A stretch of 64,000 nt of DNA from Rapana venosa (Eukaryota > Mollusca > Gastropoda > Neogastropoda > Muricidae): assembly GCA_028751875.1 (NCBI GenBank), contig CM054143.1:66786730-66850729 (forward strand). The letters are read 5' to 3'. The notes under the pieces are model-generated. The model made no database searches, was not told the DNA's origin, and saw nothing but the letters and a program-made list of their open reading frames with translations. This document shows, in pieces, positions 54,850 through 64,000 of this stretch. Each line of letters begins with the position of its first letter. Positions within the stretch are counted from its first letter, which is position 1. Position numbers and translations under genes: made by a program.

Positions 54850-55085
54850 TTTAAGTAATAGAGACAAAATTCTTTTTTTCCGGGTAAAGAAAAAGTACTC
54901 ATGTGCTTTTTACATCCAATCCCCCCGTAGGGACATATTAATAATGAACTCAGACCATTTTTCAAACAGTAAAGAAAAAGGAAAAAAAAATTTTTTTAAA
55001 GAGAAAAAAAGAAAAACAAACAAAAAAAAAACAACCCGACAAAAAAAGAAAAAAAAATAAAAAACCCCGACCCAACTTGACTTTA
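54850..55085 (-). mobile_element. P-family 3' end, copy 2
   Basis: The complement of AGTACTCATGTGCTTTTTAC, ATCCAATCCCCCCGTAGGGA and TATTAATAATGAACTCAGAC matches the P 3' block. The G tract is replaced by noisy A/T-rich sequence. Confidence 0.75.
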
Positions 55086-55114
55086 TTCAGACTTCAGACT
55101 TTAACTGTACATCG

Positions 55115-55195
55115 CGAAGAGAAGGGAGAGAGGAGAGAAGAGAGAGAGAGAAGAGAGAGGAGAAGAGAGAGAGGGAGGAGAGAGAGAGGAGAAAG
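55115..55195. repeat. (GA)n-rich microsatellite
   Basis: GAGAGGAGAGAAGAGAGAGAG with frequent AA and GG interruptions. Confidence 0.85.
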
Positions 55196-55344
55196 CCAGA
55201 CACCCCCGGGGGAAAGGGGGGACAGTGCATGAAAAATGGACCCTGCATTTTTCAAGGGGGTAGTGGGACAATGGACACCCTTTCAGGGAAGGGCCCTTTT
55301 CATAATGTATTATGAAGTAGAGAACAGCCAGCGTACAGCACAAG

Positions 55345-55577
55345 ACCTTTTTTTGTTGCTCTGCTGTTTTTTTTGTTGTTGTTTTTGTTGTTTTTTCCGT
55401 TGTTTGTTGCTGCTTTTTGTTGTGTTGTTTTTGGGGGTTGCTTATTGCTGTTTGTTTTTTTGCGTTTTTTGCTGCTGTTTGTTGTTGTTGCTGTTTATTG
55501 TGTTGTTTGTTTTCTGTTGTTTGTTGCTGTTTTTTTGTTGTCTCTCTCTCTCTTTTTCTCTCTTCCCCTCTTTTCTC

Positions 55578-55608
<31 letters not shown>

Positions 55609-56395
55609 CTCCTCTCTCTCTTCCTTTTATTTGTTGGTCTTCAATAAAGGGGGTTTTTCATCGTTCTATTGTCAAATTATTTTGGGGTTGTTGATGAATT
55701 GAGCTCCGTAAATGTCCTATTTCAATATTTATTATTTCGTGTAAAACATGGTTTTTATTCTGCAATATAAGGTGTTCAAATTTTATGAAACTATAAATTT
55801 TGGGTTACACACCTCTCTCTCTCCTCTCCTCTCCCCTCTCTTCTCTCTCTCTTCTCTCTTCTCTCCCTCTTTCCCCCTCCCCTCTCTCTCTCTGTGTTGT
55901 TTTTCGTTTTTATTTTCTGATTGTTTTTTTGTTGTTTGTTGATTGATTTTGGGTTTTTTTTTTCTTTTGTTGTTTTTTGTTTTGGTGATGTGTGTGTGTT
56001 GGTAGGGGGGTGGGGGGGTGGTGGACGGTGTTTGGGTGTTTTTTTGGGGGGGGGTTTTTTTTTTTTCCTATTTGTTTGTTTGCTGTTTCTTTTTTTTTGT
56101 TTTTTTGGTTGGTTGGGGATGGTTTTTTTTTTTTTTTTTTTTTTTGGGGGGGGGGGGGGTTTTCTGGGGGTTTTTTTTTTTTCTTGTTTCTGGGGTTTTT
56201 TTGTTTGTTTGTTTCCTTTTTCTCTCTTTTTTTTTTTTTAAGTTTTTCCCCTTTTTCTTTACGTTTTTGGGGTATGAGACTGGTTATTTTAACATGAGAC
56301 CCCAGGGGGGGGACTGGATGTAAAAAACCCTGAGTACTTTTGTTACCCGGGGAAAAAAAAAAATTTGTCTTTTAATATTACAATGTTTTGATGTT
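55345..56395 (+). mobile_element. P-family 3' UTR, copy 3
   Basis: Contains GTT/GCT-rich sequence (55,350-55,540), CT tracts (55,541-55,625 and 55,812-55,893), a CCTATTTCAATATTTATT block (55,715) and T-rich DNA. A pair of T/G homopolymer blocks (56,040-56,165) and the terminal block with GGGACTGGATGTAAAAAACC (about 56,307-56,330) complete it. Each module recurs in the same order in the copy at 58,420-59,402. Confidence 0.75.
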
Positions 56396-56554
56396 CTTTT
56401 TGGCTTTATTGAGGGTTTCCCCCCCCTTTTTGTGTGAGTGTAGGGTTATTAAATTATTTTTATTTTCATGACATTTTTGTAAGGTAAAACTAAAAAGTGT
56501 TGGGGTTGTTGATCGTGTGTCTGGATATTATATATTTAGTATTTTTCCCCCCCC

Positions 56555-56720
56555 CCAAACACCACACAACACACACACACCCCACACACACACACAAAAC
56601 ACCCCAACCCAAAAACACACAAACCCCCACACCCCCCCACTCCCCCAAAAAAACACACACAAACCCCAAACACCAAACACACAACCCACCCTCACTCATC
56701 ACCCCATCACTTCTCTCCCT
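56555..56720. repeat. (CA)n/(CCCA)n-rich microsatellite
   Basis: CA repeats with CCCC and AAAACAC interruptions. Confidence 0.88.
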
Positions 56721-56869
56721 CAAGACTGTATAGGTTTTAAATTTTTTTCTGTTTTGTTTTTTTTTATTGTGTGAAATTGGTATTGGTTTATTTCATTTCA
56801 TGACAATAATTTGAAAACGGATAATCAAAAAAAATTGGGGTTTTATGGTGATTTGTACTGTTTTGGGAA

Positions 56870-57515
56870 TTTAATTTGGATATTATCTTTGAAACACACA
56901 CCACTCACCTTTTCTCTTTCCCCCCCCCGCTCTACCTTTTATCGTTTTGCTTTGTTATGGTTATCCTGATGAAAGGATTCATTTTTTATATTTTAAAAAC
57001 TTTTTGGATTGTCTCTGCATTAAAAATCTTTAACGGTGCCCTTTTCAAATCTTTTTGTTATGTGTAACCAAATATTGTACCATTTTTTAATGTGTAAGAT
57101 GTTTATCTTGTGATTATTAAATTTGGTTGTTATTTTCTTGGTTTTTTGTTGTTGTTGTTTCTTTTTCTTTTTTTTCTTCTCTTGTTTGGGTTTTGGGTTT
57201 TTTTTCTCTTTTGTTTGTTTGTTTGTTTTGTTTTGGTTGTGGGTTGGTTGTTATGTTTTTTTTGGGGGGGGGGGGTAAGGGGGGGGGGTGAAGGGGGTTT
57301 TTTTAGGGTTTTTTTTTATTAGGTTTTTTGGGGGGGGGGGGGAGTTGTTGGGGGGGGGGGGGGGTGCTTTGAAAAGGGTTTTTTTCCCCTGTTTCTATGT
57401 GAGACGTATAAGGTTGGGTTATTATTAAAATGTTATCCCACGGGGGGGGGACTGGATGTAAAAAAAACACTGAGTGTTTTTTCATTATCCTCGAAATAAA
57501 GAATTTGTCATTGTT
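56870..57515 (+). mobile_element. P-family 3' UTR, copy 4
   Basis: ATGTGTAAGATGTTTATCTT and GATTATTAAATTTGGTTGTT (57,090-57,130) match 58,875-58,920 in copy 5. Then follow a GTT/T-rich stretch, G tracts at 57,263-57,295 and 57,331-57,364, a CTTTGAAAAGGG block and GGGGGGGACTGGATGTAAAA (57,443-57,465). It ends with CCTCGAAATAAAGAATTTGT and CATTG (57,488-57,515). Confidence 0.85.
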
Positions 57516-57578
57516 TCCCCCTTTTCCCCTTCCCCTCCCTTTTTCTCTTGCTCTCTCTCTCTTCTCTCTCTCCCCCTC

Positions 57579-57611
<33 letters not shown>

Positions 57612-57617
57612 CTCTCT
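57516..57617. repeat. (CT)n microsatellite
   Basis: CCCTTTTCCCC then TCTCTC blocks, separating P copies 4 and 5. Confidence 0.9.
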
Positions 57618-57619
57618 GA

Positions 57620-58410
57620 CAATACTGCTATATACTGACATTAACTCTCTTGCAAAACATTGCAAAAAAAGCACTGATGATTTGCAAATGGCAGAACAAA
57701 ACACATGTCTAACACCCCAAAAAACCAAAAAATGATGCTTTTCCTACCAGCAAAAGCGACAAAATCTATCTCTAAAATTTTCCCAATCCTATTGCAAAGG
57801 AAAAAATAGAACAAGCCTCTCACCCAAAGTTCTAGGAGTAAAAATTTATGAAAATCTCAGCTGGTCCATAAATATCCCCTCTGTGCAAAAACATGTCTCA
57901 ACTGACAAAAATCAAACATTTTCTTTCTTGACTTTCATTCAAGAAAAACTATTCTTTCAAGCTTATATACAAATCCTACAATAGATTATGCTTCAACCCT
58001 GTTGGGATTCTGCTATGCAAACACTATGAAACCAATTATAAAGGACTGTATAAAACGTGCTCTTAAACTGGTTCATCCTGAAGAAGGACTACCTTCCTGA
58101 AGTGGATTATAACTCAGATAACTATTCATTCCCTATCCAAAGACTAAGATTTAACATAAGACATCATGAGTATAAGATAATGACAGGAACTTTTCCCTCA
58201 TCCTTTTAAAAGACAAGTTCCCAATGAATCATCCAGAAATACTGAAAAGCCATGTGTCCCCCAATCCCAAAATAGATTTTGTTCAAATCTAGCTTACTTT
58301 AACCTCAGGCCCTGAGCTGTGGAACACCCTTCCTGACTCATTTAGACAACACCAACATAAACAATCTCTTCAAAAGGTCATTTTTTCATCCACTTGATGC
58401 ATCAAAAAAT
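57620..58410 (+). pseudogene. P-family RT C-terminus (Jockey/CR1-like)
   Basis: The frame opens INSLAKHCKKSTDDLQMAEQ and continues TPQKTKK. After a frame break the words VLGVKI, WSIN, FIQEK, a Y-I-Q-I-L / T-I-D-Y-A run, RALKLVHPEEGL, FPIQRLRFNIRHHEYKI, LKDKFP and GPELWNTLPDSFRQHQ (about 58,303-58,355) appear in the expected order. These are the post-catalytic RT thumb and C-terminal blocks of the Jockey/CR1 group. The element is 5'-truncated after the catalytic site. It supplies the coding end for the P 3' UTR family, which otherwise occurs here only as 3' pieces. Frame breaks are numerous. Confidence 0.8.
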
Positions 58411-59405
58411 AAAAATCCACAATTGATCCTGTTGGAAACAAAGTAACATATCCTCCCTTGCATTATACCAAAATATCCTCTCACTCTCTCTCTCCCTGCC
58501 CCCCTCCCCCCCCCCCCCCCCCCACTCTCTCTCTCTCCCTCTCTCTCCTTCTCCTCTCTCTCTCTCTCTCTCTCTCCTCTCCTCTCACTCCTCTGTTTAA
58601 GTGTGAGTGTTTTACCTTTGAATATCGCTATTGTGTTATTGAAACAATAACTTCTAAAAAATGAATTATTCCCATCCTACTTCTTTATAATGACACTAGG
58701 ACGATCTTAACATGTAAATTGTTAAATCACAGTGAGTTCTAATGGTTATAGTGTTGATGATTAGAAAACTATATTCAATACATATGATTTAAAATGCACT
58801 GTTGCTCTCTCTCTCTCTTCCGAGTGCCCTATTTCAATACCTTATTGTTAAGTGAACAATCTATGCTCCTTTTGATGTGTAGATGATTTATCATTGTGAC
58901 TTATTAAGTTTGGATGTTATTCTTCATGGTTTTTGTGTTGTTGATGTTGTTTTCTTTTTCTCTTTTTCTCTTCTTTTGTTGGTTTGGTTTTTCTTTCTCT
59001 TTTTATTTTGTTTGTTTCGGTTGTGGATTGGTTGTTGTTGTAGTTTTTTATGGGGGTGGGGGTGTGGGGGGGGGGGGGGGGGGGGGGGGGGGTGGGGGGG
59101 GGGGGGGGGGGGGGGTGTGGGGGTGACGGGGGATGTTTTTTAGGGTTTTCTTTTATTAGTTTTTCTTTCGCGGGGGGGGGGGGGGGGGGGGGGGGGGGGG
59201 AGTTTTGGGGGGGGGGGGCTACCTTTGAAAAGGGGTTATTACTTCCCCATTTTCTTCTACTGTGATAAACTGTATAGAGTGTTGGGTTATTATTAAGATG
59301 TACCCTACGGGCGGGGACTGGATGTAAAAAAGCACATGAGTGTCTTATTCATTATCCTCGAAATAAAAGAATTTGGCATTGTCAAATTTTGTCATTGTCA
59401 TTCTC
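58411..59405 (+). mobile_element. P-family 3' UTR, copy 5, with G tracts and (TTGTCA)n tail
   Basis: Directly follows the RT C-terminus, so it fixes the structure of the family. It contains CT and C tracts (58,474-58,590), a CCTATTTCAATACC block (58,827), a GTT/T-rich part, and long G tracts (59,064-59,112 and 59,173-59,218). CTTTGAAAAGGGGTTATTAC follows, then CCCTACGGGCGGGGACTGGA (about 59,304-59,323), CCTCGAAATAAAAGAATTTG and a TTGTCA-type tail (59,380-59,402). CT repeats follow immediately. Confidence 0.85.
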
Positions 59406-59485
59406 TCTTCATCTCTCTCTCTCTCTCACCTCTTTCACATCGTCTCTCTCTCCTCCTCTCCTTCCCTCTCTCTCTCTCACATCTC
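59406..59485. repeat. (CT)n-rich microsatellite
   Basis: CTCTCT with CATC and CACC interruptions after the P tail. Confidence 0.85.
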
Positions 59486-60030
59486 TGGATGAACAAGTGT
59501 TCACGATTCAGTGCGGCAGCAGAAAATTTGCAGTGCAACAAATTAGACATTTAATATTAAATATACTTAGTTGACAGTCATCAGCGTGGATGACGATTGG
59601 CAATACAAAGCATATCGAACATCTGTGGGTTTCGATTTACATTGTCAAATTCGCGTATTCCTGCTGAAAAAGATGCGAAAATCGAGAGAAAAGGTGCCAA
59701 GTGAAGGAGGAGACAGGCAAGATACACAGTGGCTTGGAAAATATCGCAGTTTACCAGTGAGGCACGGCACTCGCAGTCAATCTTGCACTACACTTTCCTT
59801 TTTTGCCTTACGGCTGTTTAGTCCTGCTGGATACTCCACACTTAAAACGCTGTCTGTTTGAACTCTTTCGCCTTTGGGACTCTGACACTGATGGGTGTGA
59901 CAGGCTATGTACGAACCATTTGCCGCGTCCACCCCCTTTATTACGTTTCCACAGCTCGAACTTGGCATCCCTGATCACCTGAGACATGTAATAACGCATC
60001 CACCTCCAAACTGAGATTCATGCTTCCTCC
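59486..60030. other. Flank and presumed 5' UTR of element U
   Basis: No domain recognised. Lies upstream of the 2A-like motif of the plus-strand element and may include its promoter. Confidence 0.4.
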
Positions 60031-61005
60031 TTTGAGGTGATGTTGAATCTAATCCAGGCCCCTTCCTATAGACGAACATGTCCAGAGACTGGAGAATTAA
60101 ATTTGACAAAAAAAGTCCCATGGTGATCGTATTGAAGAAAAACTGAATAAACTTCTGGAACTCATGCACATATCCCAGAAGCAATATGCATAACCATGGC
60201 AACCGATTGCAAAACCTTGAAGAAAACATAACAGCAATCAATGAAAAGATTAAATCCCAGTTCTGCGCCTTGAGAACTCAGTCCTGTCTCATGGCCAGAC
60301 AGTCAGCCAGCATACACAAGACATCTAACGGCAAAGAAGAGCAAACCTGCACATCGTCCCCAGGATCAGTCAGTTGGAGGCAGAAGTGGAAAAGACAGCA
60401 ACACACTCACGGCGGTCCAATGTGCTGCTGTATGGTATCAAAGAGGACCCTGCCAAAGAATCAGGATCTTATAACGCCCTGCACGGAAAAGGCAGTCAGC
60501 ATTCTTCAGCATCATTTCCCTCAGAGAAGCTGGAGTGAGGATTGACATAGAGCGAACCCCCACACCGCTTGGGAAAGAAGTCCACCACTGACGATCGTCC
60601 GACCTCGTCCCTTGATCATCCGTTCCACAAGTGGCCGTGACGCCATGGCCATCATGCAGACAGGGAGGGAAGAGCGCCATGAAAATGCTGGGGACTGAGT
60701 AGTGGGAGCGGACCTGACCCGACAACAGAGTGGACACCAACAGACTACAAGGCACAAAACAAACACGGCCTACTACGTCAAGGAAAACTTATCGCCAGGA
60801 TTTTCAGACAGAACCCTGTCCTCCCAATGTCAAGCACAGACCCGTGTGAAGGACAGCGCTCCCACCAGCAATCATCAGTCATACGCAGAAAGCAGGCAGC
60901 TGCCATCCCCCAGAAGAAAGACGTTCCATGACTACCCCAGAACACCTGGCGGTGGTGTGAACCAGCCGGAAATGGCTCAGTCAGCAGGATGGTGCCACAG
61001 ATGAG
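60024..61005 (+). pseudogene. ORF1 of element U: coiled coil and RRM-like, decayed
   Basis: After the 2A-like motif, the plus strand gives an EEKLNKLLELMHISQKQYAH-like coiled coil. It continues HNHGNRLQNLEENITAINEK (60,186-60,250) and, after a frame break, ISQLEAEVEK. An RRM-like start SRRSNVLLYGIKEDPAKESG (about 60,415-60,470) follows. IERTHRLGKE-like, SGRDAMAIMQTGREERHEN-like and DLTRQQSGHQQT blocks then appear in alternating frames. The order coiled coil, then NVLLYG, then RTHRLG is that of L1/CR1-type ORF1 RNA-binding proteins and matches ORF1 of T. Multiple breaks make it inactive. The protein would coat element RNA. Confidence 0.8.
60036..60062 (+). promoter_or_regulatory. 2A-like ribosome-skipping motif (GDVESNPGP)
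   Basis: GGT-GAT-GTT-GAA-TCT-AAT-CCA-GGC-CCC encodes a perfect GDVESNPGP. The codons just upstream read CFLL then a stop, with one codon changed in an otherwise hydrophobic leader. A stop also occurs three codons downstream. The motif itself is intact although its frame is closed on both sides, as expected in an old copy. Skipping would occur between GGC and CCC. Confidence 0.78.
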
Positions 61006-61555
61006 GAGGACGATGGGGAGGGAGGCGCTGCCACCCGGTTCACAGTGTCTGGATACGGTGATGACTGAGAGTGAGCCGCGCCAATTGTTCACACAGCAAC
61101 ACAACCGTTCATCAAAGTCCCATTGATTTGGAACGGACCTCCAGAGCGTTCTTCTCGTGAAACGGACCACAGAAGGGGATGTGTAGACAGAGGAGGGAGG
61201 GGGAAAGGAAGAGTAGAGAACCAGCCAAGCTGGAGCCCATGACCAGTCACGACTGACAAGGGTTTGGGCGTTCCAACTGTTTCCCCAGTAATGACCAGGA
61301 CCGTCAGCAGAGATCCACCTCCTCCTCACAGCAGGCACTCCTGGACCTTACAAGTGTCCAGAGGTGCTAGTTCAGGAGATCGTGCAAACCTCCACCCCAA
61401 AAAAGTGCATGCCAAGAGCAATAATAGAATAGGGGGTTAGGCCAGCGCCTAGTACAAACATTTAACCCTTCCTTAAAGGGAAAAGCAAGTCTAAATGTCA
61501 ATGCAGCACAGCCAGAAAAAAACACATCATGCACTTGTTGAAGCATTTCCTTGTT
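61006..61555. other. Region between ORF1 and ORF2 of element U
   Basis: Probably the N-terminal extension of ORF2, equivalent to the acidic low-complexity stretch in T, but no frame can be followed. Confidence 0.4.
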
Positions 61556-62430
61556 AACCTTCAATGTTGAAGTCTGTTTAGTATGCTGAAACCATCAATA
61601 TAGCAGCTTTCATACAAGAACTATGATTTTGCACTTCTTGTTGAAACCATTTACGACATCTGTCTCTGAATCTTTTTTTCCCATGTCATACGCATTCGAA
61701 GCTCCTGGAGTTAAGATATCTGACCAAAGCTCTCAAGGCGCTTTCAAGGTGGTGTTTTGTGCTTTTAGTCAGGAAAGAATTTGTAAATATGTTGAACGCA
61801 ATTGGACACCTGAAATTTGACAATATCATTATTCTTAAATTTCAAGGCATTGCTTGGAACAGTATCCTATTGTCTTCTAGTTTGGAGCACATATTTACCC
61901 CCTGAGAACTCTGCCTACTATGAAGAGACTCGACCACTATAATGAGTGTCACTATTAGAAGACAGTATTGCTGGACAGCAATTAATGATGTGGGGACCCT
62001 CCCCATTGATCATATTTGGTGACCTTCACTCCAGGACAGCTGACCTGAATGCAAGAGATTACTGATGCTGTTGATGATTTAGGTTAGCATGTGTGAAAAT
62101 TGTGACAGTGAAAACGCGATCAGAATGGCCCGAGAAGACTGCTAGGACAATCAAGTTGACTCTTGTCCCTAATTTCTTTTGGCAAGTTTCTATTAAAGCG
62201 TATGTGAATATTTTAAATTGGCAATATTGAATGGCATGAACTCATTACGTTTTCCCTGGCAGTTTTACTTATATATCACCGAGTGGCTTTTGTAGTGTTA
62301 TAGACCTACTTTAATTGTTTCACGTGATCTGTTTTTTGTCCCGTGCGATAACTTAAAGCTCTCCTTCCGATGATTGAGTCCAAACATCCAGCTTTGATGT
62401 TGTCATTTACAACTCACTAATAAATGAGAC
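61556..62430 (+). pseudogene. ORF2 of element U: endonuclease domain, decayed
   Basis: Blocks read across frames: YDFALLVETF (61,621-61,650; the catalytic Glu context), ICKYVER, KFDNIIILKFQGIAWN and a TPENSAYYEET-like block near 61,897-61,930. A FGDLHSRTADLNARDY block follows at about 62,008-62,060 (GDxNSRT normally, with His for Asn). After it come TYISPSG and VIDYL-like words (62,268-62,310) and an ESKHP(A/V)-like end near 62,370. They correspond in order to LVETF, PENSPYY, CGDLNARTSD, SSVIDYF and SDHLPV in T. The product would be an APE-type target-nicking nuclease. It is decayed. Confidence 0.75.
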
Positions 62431-62599
62431 CATATAAACAAAAACAAAAACGCCAGACACTTTCATATCCAGAAGTAATATTTGGAAGGAAGAGAGTCTG
62501 CGGATTTTGTAGATAAGATCCATTCAGAGCATATAATGAACAAACTGATAATGCGGTCTCAGAGGTTTGAACAGAGATATATAATGATTCCTTAAATTA

Positions 62600-64000
62600 A
62601 TTTAATGAATGCCTAGAAAAAAGCTGGGCATTGTAGTTAAAAGATGTATCAAGTAGATATAGACAAAAGAAACACTTGGTTTGACGGGATGTTGTGAGCA
62701 CAGAAAATCAGTCATAAAAACGCCTTGCAAAAATTTTTCCAATGTAACATTGGATTTGGAGAGATACTATTATGAACACAAACGTAGACAATTTGAGGAA
62801 GAAGAGAAGTTATTCACGAAAAAAGAAAAGAATACAAACTACTTCTGAGACTAAGAAAGGCAAACAACAAAAAGTAAAATTATTCAGTCTCTTGTAAATA
62901 ACTTGCATGATCCTAATAAATTCGGGATACAGTTAGGTGTGTTACGAGCTAAAAAGCGCTTTAACGGGGGGTAACATAAACGAAAGCGAGTGGGTATTCT
63001 CATTTTCATCATGGATGTTGTTATTAATGTTTCTGTCAAAGACTTGCATTGCATGATGATTGACCAGTGTTGCATTTTTTGATAAGCAATATCTGTGAGA
63101 ATGATACTGATACCATCATCCAAACCAACTGGAGCATCAAGAACCAGCCTATCACAGAATGGTGAAATAGCTCAGGCAAATAGAGCCTTGAAAGACAGAA
63201 CGTCTGCTGGGTGCTGATGGATTGATTGGTGAATTTTTTTTAAGCACAGTGCTGATGTTATTTTGCCTATTTACTTCAGCTTTTCAACTATATATTTGAC
63301 CATGGTTTGTGAATCCTAGATGAATGGATCTAGCAATTAATCATCCACTTCTGAAGAAAGGGTGATCCAAATTAACTGACAACTACAGAGGTATTATCCC
63401 TGCTCAGCATTTCAGTAAACTGTACATTTTAATACTTAACAAGCGCATTACAAGTGGATAGGGGAAAGTGAGCTAATAGGTAGGAGCAGGGCAGGATTCA
63501 TGAAAAACACAGCACAACTACCATATATTTTTACTCTTTTTGCTTCTCACTCAGAAACAGTATGATTCGTCATCGCAAACTTTATGTTGCATTCATCGAT
63601 TTTCCGTAAAGCTTTTGACTCTGTATGTAGGAAAAAGCTATGGGATGTAACTAAGTAATAAAGGTTCAAGGTAAAATTCTTTCGGCCTGAAAAGTATGTA
63701 TTCAACCAGTAAAGCCTGTGTTCGTTCTGGCGTGACTTGACAGATGTATTCATGTGCCCTACTTGTTTAAAACAAGGAATATCTGATCACCAGTTTTGTA
63801 TTCACTATTCAACAATGAACTTTACCAAAGATGATATCGAAAAAGGGAAACACGGTATACAATTGTCACCAGATTTTGTTGAATTGTTTGATATAGCTAT
63901 TTGCTGATGATGTGGGTTATTTTCTGACAGTGTGGCTAGGATCTCCAAAATCAGTTGAATATATTGTATTACACAACAAGGCGACTTGATTTAATAAGTA
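62600..64000 (+). pseudogene. ORF2 of element U: linker and RT domain, runs off window
   Basis: The linker has LERYYYEHKRRQFEEEEKLF, then KKEKN. After a break come IIQSLVNNLHDPNKFG and KKRFN. The RT begins with a GLIGEFF-like word near 63,215, then LKKGDPN-like, SRAGFMKNTAQL (63,485-63,525) and a KLYVAFIDF block leading to KAFDSVCRKKLWDV (63,575-63,640, motif A). The catalytic FADDVGYF lies at about 63,902-63,925. These parallel NGKSAGPDGLIGEFF, FKKGN, QAGFKKDYSTV and LYVAFVDLKK in T. The domain is truncated by the window end, not necessarily in the genome. Confidence 0.78.

Overview
This looks like a window of animal nuclear DNA, most probably from a marine mollusc (a gastropod would fit). 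That guess rests on the kinds of non-LTR retrotransposons present (RTE, L2/CR1-like, I-like, and EN-RT elements with 2A-like peptides), on very dense microsatellites, and on two degraded tRNA-like SINE segments whose layout resembles mollusc SINEs. No host gene exon, rRNA gene or tRNA gene could be supported. Everything recognisable is transposon-derived, satellite or simple repeat.

Layout. 1-10,700: a 21-bp satellite, a long AT-rich stretch with one decayed reverse transcriptase (RT) piece, a 48-bp minisatellite and a duplicated L2-type 3' end. 10,700-20,100: a decayed RTE copy on the minus strand, simple repeats, a 41-bp minisatellite, a 2.7-kb array of a 54-bp satellite and an L2/CR1 RT tail. 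20,100-27,000: simple repeats and three L2-type 3' ends flanking a 2.2-kb RTE copy that is almost in one frame. 27,030-32,420: a near full-length minus-strand retrotransposon (called T here). Its ORF1 carries a 2A-like peptide, coiled coil and RRM-like region. Its ORF2 carries endonuclease, RT and a C-terminal zinc knuckle. 32,400-37,900: 23-bp and 42-bp satellites, microsatellites and tRNA-like SINE remnants. 37,900-49,000: a nest of five RTE copies in both orientations mixed with pieces of an I-clade element. 49,000-59,400: noisy AT-rich DNA, a second T fragment, and at least five copies of one 3' UTR family (called P here) with long G tracts; one copy still has its RT C-terminus. 59,560-64,000: a second, more decayed full-length EN-RT element (called U here) on the plus strand. 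It again has a 2A-like peptide ahead of ORF1 and runs off the window end.

The elements do not form a pathway with each other. Within each complete element, ORF1 would bind the RNA, the apurinic-type endonuclease would nick the target, and the RT would prime from the nick. The most interesting signal is that both near-complete elements, which differ clearly from one another, carry a GDxExNPGP ribosome-skipping motif just upstream of the ORF1 coiled coil.

Sequence quality is uneven. Roughly 1,670-7,400, 11,900-13,200 and 44,350-59,400 are full of runs of three to eight identical bases, and most ORF2 frame breaks in T lie at homopolymers one base short. Many apparent mutations may therefore be consensus errors rather than biology.
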